From NCBI GenBank assembly GCA_946615495.1, contig CAMOHY010000105.1, positions 1 to 7,337 of the forward strand: a DNA stretch of 7,337 nt. Direction: 5' to 3'. Both the position numbers and the translations under genes were made by a program. The notes beneath the pieces were generated by a model. The model made no database searches and had not been told where the DNA came from. It saw only the letters and a program-made list of their open reading frames with translations. The stretch comes from an uncultured Clostridia bacterium (GTDB taxonomy: Bacteria > Bacillota > Clostridia > Christensenellales > Aristaeellaceae). Shown one piece after another: positions 1 through 5,618 of this stretch (position 1 is the stretch's first letter; every line of letters begins with the position of its first letter).

Positions 1-24
1 CGAAAGACTGCTTGCAGACTTTCG
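1..24. repeat. Imperfect stem-loop, first of three tandem hairpins
   Basis: CGAAAG at 1-6 pairs with CTTTCG at 19-24. Inside it, after an A/A mismatch, CTGC (8-11) faces GCAG (14-17). The element may continue leftward out of the window. It lies in the 3' untranslated stretch of an unseen plus-strand transcript, just before two stronger hairpins. Its role is unknown; it may simply be part of a structured 3' end. Confidence 0.5.
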
Positions 25-28
25 ATGG

Positions 29-55
29 CAGAGCATCGGCTTTGTCGATGCTCTG
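29..55. repeat. 10-bp perfect stem-loop, second of three tandem hairpins
   Basis: CAGAGCATCG (29-38) is the exact reverse complement of CGATGCTCTG (46-55), with a 7-nt loop. No T-tract follows on either strand, so it is not an intrinsic terminator by itself. Its last base abuts the terminator stem that starts at 55. It could protect the 3' end of the plus transcript or act as a roadblock for the leftward engB transcript. Confidence 0.6.
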
Positions 56-88
56 GGCCGCCGGTTTGATGCCGGCGGCCCATTTTTT
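55..88 (+). terminator. Intrinsic terminator of an upstream plus-strand transcript
   Basis: GGGCCGCCGG (55-64) pairs perfectly with CCGGCGGCCC (72-81) around a 7-nt loop, followed by A and six T (83-88). The T-tract is on the right, so it terminates rightward transcription from a gene outside the window. It faces engB, and its T-tract overlaps the complement of the engB stop codon at 87-89. In the leftward direction the same hairpin lacks a U-tract. Confidence 0.85.
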
Positions 89-689
89 ATTCTTCCACTT
101 CCTCCGAAGGCTCCAGAAGGACGTTTTCCAGCGCCTCCAGCAGCTTGTCCCGCCCTTCTCCCGTTTCGGCGGAGCAGCAAATCACCTGCCAGGGCTGCAC
201 CTGCAGGGCGCGGCAAATGGGGGCCAGCTGCTTCATGCGCGCGCCGCGGGATATTTTGTCCGCTTTGGTGGCGATGACCAGGAAGGGCAGGTTCATGCCC
301 CGCAAAAAGGCGTTCATCTGCACGTCGTCCTGGGTGGGCTCATGGCGGATATCCACCAAATGCAGCGTCAGGCGCAATTGCTCCGTTTCCCGGAAATATT
401 TTTCCATCATATCGCCCCAGCGCAGCTTTTCCTGCTTATCCACCTTGGCAAAGCCGTAGCCCGGCAGGTCCACCAGGTGAAAGCTGCCGTTTAACAAAAA
501 CAGGTTGATAAGCCGGGTCTTGCCCGGCATGGCGCTGGTTTTGGCCAGGGCCTTGCGGCGGCACAGGCTGTTGATGAGGGACGATTTGCCCACGTTGCTT
601 TTCCCTGCCACGGCAATTTGGGGCAGGGCGGGGTCCGGGGTGGAATACGTGCTCATACTGGTGATGAATTCGGCGGATTTGATTTCCAT
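87..689 (-). CDS. engB: Ribosome biogenesis GTP-binding protein EngB (YsxC/YihA)
   Basis: A 200-residue TRAFAC GTPase, normal length for EngB. Known members are cytoplasmic, bind GTP and assist late assembly of the large ribosomal subunit. The G motifs are all present: P-loop GKSNVGKS (29-36), switch-I threonine in GKTR (57-60), DLPG (74-77) in the EngB-typical DLPGYGFA, TKAD (141-144) and SAE (173-175). The start at 689 gives the family-typical N-terminus, with an AGGAAAG ribosome site about 8 nt upstream. It is the last gene of a leftward operon, 23 nt after the CmpB-like gene. In Bacillus the usual neighbour is lonA, so this context differs. The 3' end runs into the hairpin cluster at 1-88. 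Identification is secure. Confidence 0.97.
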   Translation of the reverse strand: MEIKSAEFITSMSTYSTPDPALPQIAVAGKSNVGKSSLINSLCRRKALAKTSAMPGKTRLINLFLLNGSFHLVDLPGYGFAKVDKQEKLRWGDMMEKYFRETEQLRLTLHLVDIRHEPTQDDVQMNAFLRGMNLPFLVIATKADKISRGARMKQLAPICRALQVQPWQVICCSAETGEGRDKLLEALENVLLEPSEEVEE

Positions 690-712
690 GCTTGCTTCTC
701 GCTTTCCTGAAT

Positions 713-1438
713 TTATACCTGGCGCTTGATCTTCTTTTCCAGCTCCCGGCGAATTTCCCGCCGCCGCTGCTTGAGCTTTTCCATCAAAGGCTTATTGTAC
801 AGCTTGGCGTAGGGGAACGCGCTGAGCACGCGGCGCACCAGGGCGCTGTTGCGGGCCAGGTGCTCCCGCACGGCCTGGGCGATGGCCTCGGTGTCGTCCT
901 CTCCGGACAGATTGGCCGTTTTGCGGATTTTGCCCAAAATGGTGGTGGACAGCGCCGCGTCAAAAAGAATGCCCGCCGTCAGCGCGATGCACACGATACG
1001 CAGCGCATCCTGAGGCATCTGCGCCATGCGGCCAAACAGGAAGGGCTTGACCACATACACCATCAGCATGCCCAACAGGCCAAAGGGAATCAGGGTATCG
1101 GCGCACACGCGGCCATTCAGGTTGAACCGCTTATGGCTGTAATCCCACCACCGGGCGTGAAAAAGCTTTTCCATGAAATAGCTGGTCAGGTATTCCAGGG
1201 TGCCGCACAGCACCATGGCCAGCACGAACACCGTCACCGGCTCCCCCTCGTAGCGGCTCAGCAGCGCCGTGACGATGACCGCGCCAAAGCCGTAGATGGG
1301 GCAGTAAGGGCCGATGAGAAAGCCCCGGTTGATGAAGCGGTGAAACTGGATCAGCTTGCACGTTACCTCCATGATCCAGCCCAAACAGGAAGAAATAAAG
1401 AAAAACAGAATATACTGCCATATTTCGGCGTTCAGCAT
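713..1438 (-). CDS. CmpB-like integral membrane protein (putative ABC transporter permease family, PF06541-type)
   Basis: A 241-residue membrane protein with about five predicted spans (roughly 8-28, 46-62, 67-85, 113-131, 148-168) and a basic cytoplasmic tail (about 170-241) rich in R and K. Family hallmarks as I recall them are visible: GWIMEV near residue 20, NRGFLIGPYCPIYG (37-50), EYLTSYFMEKLF (82-93), WWDYS (97-101) and NLNGR (106-110). Databases call such proteins 'putative ABC transporter permease', but no transported substrate is established. The reading frame is open up to 1801; I chose the ATG at 1438 because the family N-terminus begins there and the longer frame lies inside the reductase gene. 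AGGAAG sits about 9 nt upstream. The start overlaps the reductase stop by 7 bp, which suggests translational coupling. No ATPase partner is adjacent in this operon. Confidence 0.85.
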   Translation of the reverse strand: MLNAEIWQYILFFFISSCLGWIMEVTCKLIQFHRFINRGFLIGPYCPIYGFGAVIVTALLSRYEGEPVTVFVLAMVLCGTLEYLTSYFMEKLFHARWWDYSHKRFNLNGRVCADTLIPFGLLGMLMVYVVKPFLFGRMAQMPQDALRIVCIALTAGILFDAALSTTILGKIRKTANLSGEDDTEAIAQAVREHLARNSALVRRVLSAFPYAKLYNKPLMEKLKQRRREIRRELEKKIKRQV

Positions 1439-2415
1439 CCGCCAGCGCTTCCTTCCTCCGGCCATTTTTTCAGGTAATCCCTTTGCGCCGGGGTCAAAAC
1501 CGCGTCCCCCGCCTCCCGGAGGGCCGTCACCTGCTCCAGGCTGCTGGCCCCCGCCAGGGCAAAGCAGGGGAAGGGCTGGCAGGTAAGGAAGGCCAGGGCG
1601 ACGGCGCCCACGGGCAATCCGGTTTCCGCTTGAACGTTTTTGATGCGCCGGTATATGGCCAGGTTTTCCGGCGACAAAAACTTCTTTTTCACGTTTTCCG
1701 GCAAATTTTCCTCCCCCAGCGCGTCCAGCTTGGTAAAGAAGCCGTGGGCCTGGGAGGAAAAGCAAAAGCAGGGAAAATTCCATTCCCGGTGCATTTTCCA
1801 CATGCCTTCATCCCACATGGATTGAAGCGTGCGGTCCTGCTGGAACACGCTCTTTGCCAGGCTGAATTGGGGCTGATTGGCGGCAAACGGCGTCAGCCCA
1901 TGGCCTGCGGCATAGGCATTGGCTTCGCGAATGCGCCGGGCGCTCCAATTGGAGGCGCCGAGCAGGGCCACGCTGCCATCCTCAATCAGTTCCTGCAGCG
2001 TTTCCATAATTTCTCCCACCGGCCGGTTTTCATCATCCCGGTGCAGCCAGTAAATATCCACCCGGTCCGTTTGCAGCGCCTCCAGGCTTTCCGCCCAGTC
2101 GGCCCGAATTTCCTCCCGGCTCAGGCGGGAATGATTCATATCAGAAAGAGGCGGATGGCCGCCCTTGGTGGAAAGGAACACCCGGTCCCGGCAATGGCGG
2201 TCCGCCATCCAGCGGCCGATCACCCGTTCGCTCTCTCCGTTCCTGGGCGTTTTAAAATCGCCGTACACGTGGGCGGTATCGATCAAATTGCCGCCCATTT
2301 CCGAAAAAGCGTCCAAAAACTCTCTGGCTTTTCCTTCCGGGCAAGCGCCGCCAAACTCGCCCGAACCCAGACCGATAACCGATACATCCCTGCCGCCGAA
2401 CCGATGCGTTCTCAT
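1432..2415 (-). CDS. Aldo/keto reductase
   Basis: A 327-residue (alpha/beta)8-barrel NAD(P)H-dependent oxidoreductase of the aldo/keto reductase superfamily, likely cytoplasmic. The catalytic tetrad is readable: D46 (NLIDTA), Y51 (HVYG), K84 (STKGG) and H125 (YWLHRDD). The C-terminal cofactor-phosphate site appears as LAGASSLEQV (287-296), resembling the GASSPEQ motif of NADP-dependent members; GASNW (153-157) is also typical. The frame is open upstream to 3306, but the ATG at 2415 begins the canonical N-terminus (MRTHRFGGRDVSVIGLG) and has a purine-rich AAAGAGGAAGG site. Substrate cannot be told from sequence. It is the first gene of the leftward operon, served by the promoter at 2501-2529. 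The C-terminus, GSAGGC, overlaps the start of the next gene. Confidence 0.93.
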   Translation of the reverse strand: MRTHRFGGRDVSVIGLGSGEFGGACPEGKAREFLDAFSEMGGNLIDTAHVYGDFKTPRNGESERVIGRWMADRHCRDRVFLSTKGGHPPLSDMNHSRLSREEIRADWAESLEALQTDRVDIYWLHRDDENRPVGEIMETLQELIEDGSVALLGASNWSARRIREANAYAAGHGLTPFAANQPQFSLAKSVFQQDRTLQSMWDEGMWKMHREWNFPCFCFSSQAHGFFTKLDALGEENLPENVKKKFLSPENLAIYRRIKNVQAETGLPVGAVALAFLTCQPFPCFALAGASSLEQVTALREAGDAVLTPAQRDYLKKWPEEGSAGGC

Positions 2416-2436
2416 GCCTTCCTCTTTCCTTTCACG

Positions 2437-2467
2437 CCCGGCGCGCTGCCCTCCGGGGCCCGCCGGG
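2437..2467 (-). promoter_or_regulatory. GC-rich hairpin in the leader of the reductase operon
   Basis: CCCGGCG (2437-2443) pairs with CGCCGGG (2461-2467). An alternative, mutually exclusive pairing joins GGCGCG (2440-2445) with CGCGCC (2469-2474). The hairpin lies in the roughly 78-nt leader predicted for the leftward transcript and ends about 21 nt before the ATG, leaving the ribosome site free. No U-tract follows and no known riboswitch class is recognisable. Functional relevance is uncertain. Confidence 0.4.
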
Positions 2468-2493
2468 ACGCGCCACGGCTTCGCCCGTGCGCT

Positions 2494-2529
2494 CATCCTA
2501 ATTATACCGCATCCTTTTCGCTCAAGCAA
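2494..2529 (-). promoter_or_regulatory. Predicted sigma-A promoter of the reductase-cmpB-like-engB operon
   Basis: On the minus strand a perfect -10 TATAAT lies at 2506-2501 and TTGCTT at 2529-2524 serves as the -35, with a 17-nt spacer. The predicted start site is near 2494, giving a leader of about 78 nt to the reductase ATG. The -35 box lies in the spacer of the inverted repeat 2512-2549. Confidence 0.75.
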
Positions 2530-2549
2530 GCGCTGCCGGGCGAAAAGGA
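2512..2549. promoter_or_regulatory. 10-bp perfect inverted repeat around the reductase -35 box (candidate operator)
   Basis: TCCTTTTCGC (2512-2521) is the exact reverse complement of GCGAAAAGGA (2540-2549); the spacer is 18 nt. The arm centres are about 28 bp apart. Neither predicted start site (near 2494 leftward, near 2658 rightward) would put the full repeat into RNA, so a protein-binding role is more natural than an RNA hairpin. No regulator gene is adjacent, and the binding protein is unknown. Confidence 0.45.
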
Positions 2550-2622
2550 GGCGCGCCGGCGGCTCCCGATCATCAAAGCTTGTCATTTGAGACGCAAAAT
2601 CGTATCTTTGGGGCAAAGTCTC

Positions 2623-2658
2623 TTGCGTTTTTCTTTTTGCCCTGCTATCATAGGCACA
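2623..2658 (+). promoter_or_regulatory. Predicted sigma-A promoter of the ABC exporter operon
   Basis: TTGCGT (2623-2628), a 17-nt spacer and TATCAT (2646-2651), preceded by TGC (2643-2645), which fits an extended -10 (TGnTATCAT). The expected start site is near 2658, about 22 nt before the ATG. A short imperfect dyad just upstream (GAGAC 2589-2593 / GTCTC 2618-2622, with CTTTG/CAAAG inside) could be a regulator site but is weak. Confidence 0.65.
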
Positions 2659-2664
2659 TCCGAA

Positions 2665-2673
2665 AAGGAGGGG
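2665..2673 (+). promoter_or_regulatory. Ribosome binding site that fixes the ABC ATPase start
   Basis: AAGGAGGGG gives 8 nt from GGAGG (2667-2671) to the ATG at 2680, but only 5 nt to the in-frame TTG at 2677. The ATG is therefore the better start. The 11-mer CGAAAAGGAGG here (2661-2671) also occurs at 2541-2551 in the same intergenic region. Confidence 0.8.
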
Positions 2674-2679
2674 TAATTG

Positions 2680-3417
2680 ATGATTGATTTGCAAAACGTG
2701 ACCAAGAGCTACGCCAAAAATGGCATAAAAGCAGTAGACGACCTGACGCTGCACGTGGAGGGCGGCGAGCTGTTTGGCTTCATCGGCCCCAACGGCGCGG
2801 GCAAAACCACCACCATCAAGCTGATGACGGGCATCCTGCGGCCCGACGGCGGTCAAATCACCATGGCGGGCCACCGCCTGGACACCGACCGGCTGGAGGC
2901 CCAGCGGCTCATCGGCTTCGTGCCGGACGGAAACGACCTGTACGACCGGCTGTCCGGCATGGAATACCTGAATTTCATGGCGGATATTTACCAGGTGAGC
3001 GCCCAGCAGCGCAAGGCGCACATTGAAAAATACCTGGACATCTTTTCTTTGGAGGACGCCATCAACAACCAGGTGCGCTCCTATTCCAAGGGCATGAAGC
3101 AAAAGCTGGTGGTTATCGGCGCGCTGATCCACAATCCCCCGGTATGGATTCTGGACGAGCCCTTGGGCGGCCTGGACCCCCGCGCCAGCCATTTGCTCAA
3201 GGAAGAAATGAAGCGCCACTGCGAAGCGGGCAATACCGTGTTTTTTTCCACCCACGTGCTGGAGGTGGCCGAAAAGCTGTGCACCCGTATCGGACTCATT
3301 AACCATGGCAGCCTGAAGGCCCTGGGCACCCTGGAAGAATTGCGGTCCGGCGAAGTGGGCGCGTCACTGGAAGAATTGTTCCTGGAGTTGACGGATGACG
3401 GAGGCGATGAGGCATGA
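2680..3417 (+). CDS. ABC transporter ATP-binding protein (ABC-2 type exporter)
   Basis: A 245-residue single nucleotide-binding domain, expected to power the permease encoded next, at the inner face of the membrane. Visible motifs: Walker A GPNGAGKT (36-43), Walker B VWILDE (155-160) followed by a D-loop GGLDP, and the H-switch histidine in STHVLE (H192). The signature is YSKGM (135-139) rather than LSGGQ, as is common in export ATPases of this group. At the Q-loop the usual glutamine is replaced: the stretch reads VPDGNDLYD (81-89). The start is set at the ATG at 2680; a TTG three bases earlier is less well spaced. Its stop overlaps the permease start as ATGA (3414-3417), so the pair is probably coupled. 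Substrate unknown. Confidence 0.93.
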   Translation: MIDLQNVTKSYAKNGIKAVDDLTLHVEGGELFGFIGPNGAGKTTTIKLMTGILRPDGGQITMAGHRLDTDRLEAQRLIGFVPDGNDLYDRLSGMEYLNFMADIYQVSAQQRKAHIEKYLDIFSLEDAINNQVRSYSKGMKQKLVVIGALIHNPPVWILDEPLGGLDPRASHLLKEEMKRHCEAGNTVFFSTHVLEVAEKLCTRIGLINHGSLKALGTLEELRSGEVGASLEELFLELTDDGGDEA

Positions 3418-5078
3418 CCGGCTTCTTTCCCCTGCTGCGGCTGCAATTGCTTTCCCGGTACGCGGATTTAAAGCCCCGGAACCTGAAAAGCCAATTGCAG
3501 GAGAAAAAAGGCCGCACCCTCGGAAAACTGTTTGGCTACATCCTTCTGGTGCTTTATTTGGGCGGCTTCCTCATTTTTGCTGAAAGCAAAATTCTGGATG
3601 CGCTCATGACCATGGGCATGCCCGATCTGATGCTGAGCATCGCGGTGGTGGTGTCCATGCTGGGCACGTTCATCATGTCCTTCTTCTTCATCATGAGCTC
3701 TTTGTACTTTGGCCGGGACGCGGCGTTTATCGCCGCCCTGCCGGTAAAGCCGCGCACGGTGCTTTCCGCCAAGCTGTGCCAGGTGTGGATCAGCGAAGCG
3801 GGCTTTAGCCTGCTGTTTATCCTGCCTGCCGCCATCCTGTACGGCTTGCGGGTCCATCCCGGCGCGCTGTTCTATGGGCGGGCGCTGCTGGTGGCCCTGG
3901 CCGCGCCGGTGCTGCCCATTGTGCTGGTCGCCTTCGTTTCCACCCTGCTCATCCGCATTTCCTCCCTTTGGAAGCGGCGTGATTTGGTGGCCACGGTGAG
4001 CGGCATCATCTTTCTGGTCGCTTACATGATTCTGGCCATGAACATGGGCAGCATCACCGGCAGCGGCGAAGGCAACGAGGTGATTGCCCAATTCATGCAG
4101 AGCTATTCCGCCCGCATTGAATCCATGACCCGCCTGTTCCCGCCCGCCGCTTGGGCTGCCAAGGGGCTGCTGGGCGATTACGCGCTGCTGCTCCTGTTCC
4201 TGGCCGTGTCCGCAGGCGCGATGCTTTTGGCCGTGTGGGCCATCGGCTTTGCGTACCAGAAGCTGTCCATGCTGCTGGGCGAAGCGCCCGCGGGAAGCGG
4301 CAAAAAAGGCGGCCTGCGCCATGCCTCCTTTGCGGGCGCCTCCGCCCTCAAGGCTTGCTGCCAGCGGGAGGTGCGCCAGATTCTTCGGGTGCCCTCCTAT
4401 GCCACCAACAGCCTGCCCACCGCCTTTATGCCGGTGGTGATGGTGGTGATGATGTACATCGTCCTCGGCCGGGCCGCGAAGGACAATGGAGAAAATTTCA
4501 ACGTGCTGATGAGCCAGATTCCCGCCGGCCTGGCGCTGCCCGTTCTGGCCGCCATCATGGCGTATATGGCCGGGCTGAATCCCGCTTTGGCCACCGCCGT
4601 GTCGCGGGAAGGACGGGGCCATGATTTCCTGTGCGCCCTCCCCGCGTCCTACCGCACGCTAATTAAAGCCAAGCTGATCGTAGGCTACGCCCTTTCCATC
4701 GCGGGCGTGCTGGTAGCCTCCGCTCTGGCCGCGGTGTTTCTCCCTTCTTACGCCCTTCAGGCGCTTATGGCCTTTATCCTTTGCGCCCTGTACACCTTCG
4801 TCACCTCCTGCCTGTCCCTGTGCCGGGATATCAAGCATCCCAAGCTGAACTGGGTAACGGAACAGGAAGCCATGAAGCAAAACTACGGCTCCCTTATCTC
4901 CATGCTCATCGCTTGGGGGCTGCTTATCGCCCTGGCCGGGCTCACGTATCTGCTCTTTACCCTCAAGGTGGATACTTATCTCTACTTTGCCATCATGGCC
5001 GCGCTGCTGCTTGGTCTGGGCTTCCTGGCCCATGAGCACCTGATGCGCACCGCCGACCGGTTCTATTGCCAGGGATAA
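3414..5078 (+). CDS. ABC exporter permease, about 12 spans, internally duplicated (PF16949-like)
   Basis: A 554-residue polytopic protein. Hydrophobic segments lie near 39-56, 73-96, 128-143, 156-181, 192-212, 255-279, 338-352, 370-390, 422-444, 449-469, 493-514 and 522-540, with a basic N-terminal region (about 15-38). The two halves look homologous: AALPVKPRTVLSAKL (107-121) and CALPASYRTLIKAKL (407-421) each follow a charged loop and precede a membrane segment. This agrees with a fused pair of ABC-2-like permease units that could serve a dimer of the upstream ATPase. It resembles the putative ABC exporter family often annotated PF16949; I recall that family from its general layout, not from a search. 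GGAGG lies about 9 nt before the ATG, inside the ATPase gene. Substrate unknown; no regulator or immunity gene is adjacent to suggest one. Confidence 0.85.
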   Translation: MTGFFPLLRLQLLSRYADLKPRNLKSQLQEKKGRTLGKLFGYILLVLYLGGFLIFAESKILDALMTMGMPDLMLSIAVVVSMLGTFIMSFFFIMSSLYFGRDAAFIAALPVKPRTVLSAKLCQVWISEAGFSLLFILPAAILYGLRVHPGALFYGRALLVALAAPVLPIVLVAFVSTLLIRISSLWKRRDLVATVSGIIFLVAYMILAMNMGSITGSGEGNEVIAQFMQSYSARIESMTRLFPPAAWAAKGLLGDYALLLLFLAVSAGAMLLAVWAIGFAYQKLSMLLGEAPAGSGKKGGLRHASFAGASALKACCQREVRQILRVPSYATNSLPTAFMPVVMVVMMYIVLGRAAKDNGENFNVLMSQIPAGLALPVLAAIMAYMAGLNPALATAVSREGRGHDFLCALPASYRTLIKAKLIVGYALSIAGVLVASALAAVFLPSYALQALMAFILCALYTFVTSCLSLCRDIKHPKLNWVTEQEAMKQNYGSLISMLIAWGLLIALAGLTYLLFTLKVDTYLYFAIMAALLLGLGFLAHEHLMRTADRFYCQG

Positions 5079-5102
5079 AGCCCGTCGTATCCCTCTCGCT
5101 CC

Positions 5103-5137
5103 GCGCTGCCAACGCAATATGCTTGGCAGCGCTTTTT
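5103..5137 (+). terminator. Intrinsic terminator of the ABC exporter operon
   Basis: GCGCTGCCAA (5103-5112) pairs perfectly with TTGGCAGCGC (5123-5132), with a 10-nt loop and five T immediately after (5133-5137). It starts 24 nt after the permease stop. Confidence 0.92.
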
Positions 5138-5331
5138 GCTCAAAATTTATGGCTAAATTGTAAATTATAATATTCTTCCGTCCTGTCCTTCGCGGCCCTT
5201 TGGCTGCCGCGGGGCCTTTAGGAACGGCGGCAAAAGCGGTTGGAGCAGGAAAGCAGAGAGGAATAAAGCGGTTTTTCTCCCATGAATTTGCAAATTATTT
5301 TCCGGAACGCTTTTGCTGCATACAATTGTCA
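5138..5331. other. Intergenic stretch without a recognised gene
   Basis: Together with the terminator and promoter on either side this makes a 311-bp gene-free gap. The first part (5141-5175) is AT-rich and contains TATAAT at 5166-5171, but no -35 at a suitable distance. The middle (5185-5240) is GC-rich with short overlapping dyads (for example GCGGC/GCCGC). A 17-codon frame starting with the ATG at 5281 has no ribosome site. I see no convincing gene or known RNA family here. Confidence 0.6.
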
Positions 5332-5367
5332 TTGAAAAAATGCGGGAAAACGTATATAATAGTCCCA
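5332..5367 (+). promoter_or_regulatory. Predicted sigma-A promoter of the DUF951-lepB-lepB operon
   Basis: TTGAAA (5332-5337), a 17-nt spacer and TATAAT (5355-5360), close to full consensus. The start site is expected near 5367, about 23 nt before the first ATG. A second -35-like TTGTCA lies at 5326-5331, but at 23 nt it is too far from the -10. Confidence 0.88.
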
Positions 5368-5389
5368 TCGACCAAAGGAGGGAAGCCGC

Positions 5390-5611
5390 ATGGACGTGGA
5401 TAATGTCATCAATCTGGGCGATGTGATCCAGACCCGTAAGCCCCACCCCTGCGGCAGCGACACCTGGGTGGTCATCCGTACAGGCGCTGATATAAAAATG
5501 AAATGTCAGGGCTGCGGGCGAATCGTGATGCTGGATCGCGCGGTTTTTTTAAAGCGCCGGAAAAAGGTGATTCAGCGCGCGCCGTCGCCCGATGAGAACA
5601 GAGAGGAGTAA
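5390..5611 (+). CDS. DUF951 family small protein (YyzM-like)
   Basis: A 73-residue protein matching the DUF951 (PF06107) pattern: an N-terminal GDVIQTRKPHPCGSDTW block, then IRTGADIKMKCQGCGRIVML, then a basic tail (FLKRRKKV). Members are small cytoplasmic proteins widespread in Bacillota and, to my knowledge, without an assigned biochemical role. H19, C21, C39 and C42 form an HxC...CxxC arrangement that could bind a metal ion; this is an inference. The last twelve or so residues (APSPDENREE) look like a disordered acidic extension. AAAGGAGGG with about 7 nt spacing supports the ATG at 5390. It is the first gene of an operon with two signal peptidases; only 7 nt separate it from the next start. 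Confidence 0.9.
   Translation: MDVDNVINLGDVIQTRKPHPCGSDTWVVIRTGADIKMKCQGCGRIVMLDRAVFLKRRKKVIQRAPSPDENREE
5601..5608 (+). promoter_or_regulatory. Ribosome binding site for the GTG-started signal peptidase
   Basis: GAGAGGAG lies at the very end of the DUF951 gene, 10 nt before the GTG at 5619. The nearer TTG at 5612 is in another frame, so the GTG is the only suitable start for the peptidase frame. Confidence 0.7.
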
Positions 5612-5618
5612 TTGAACC

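Noticed and set aside
692..1477. A 261-codon plus-strand frame
   Set aside because: Antisense to the CmpB-like gene, with no recognisable domain or ribosome site and a His/Gln-rich shadow composition.
1439..1801. N-terminal extension of the CmpB-like frame
   Set aside because: It lies inside the aldo/keto reductase gene in another frame and is Gly/Pro/Arg-rich low-complexity translation; the family N-terminus begins at 1438.
2437..2474. Alternative hairpins in the reductase leader as a riboswitch or attenuator
   Set aside because: The two pairings are simple GC-rich complementarity; no terminator tail, no leader peptide and no known aptamer pattern are visible.
1483..2676. A 397-codon plus-strand frame
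   Set aside because: Antisense to the aldo/keto reductase, running through the divergent promoter region; the opposite strand has an intact catalytic tetrad.
1432..3306. A 624-codon leftward frame that would extend the aldo/keto reductase upstream
   Set aside because: The extra 297 codons cross the divergent promoters and lie antisense to the ABC ATPase. The reductase family start and a ribosome site are at 2415.
3468..4622. A 384-codon minus-strand frame with a poly-His run
   Set aside because: Antisense shadow of the permease; the His run comes from GTG/ATG codons for Val and Met in the membrane segment at about 4431-4455.
5166..5171. TATAAT as a second promoter for the DUF951 operon
   Set aside because: No -35 element at 16-18 nt and no extended -10; the promoter at 5332-5360 is far better.
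5165..5446. A 93-codon minus-strand frame in the gap before the DUF951 gene
   Set aside because: Overlaps the consensus promoter and start of the DUF951 gene, lacks a ribosome site and resembles no family I know.
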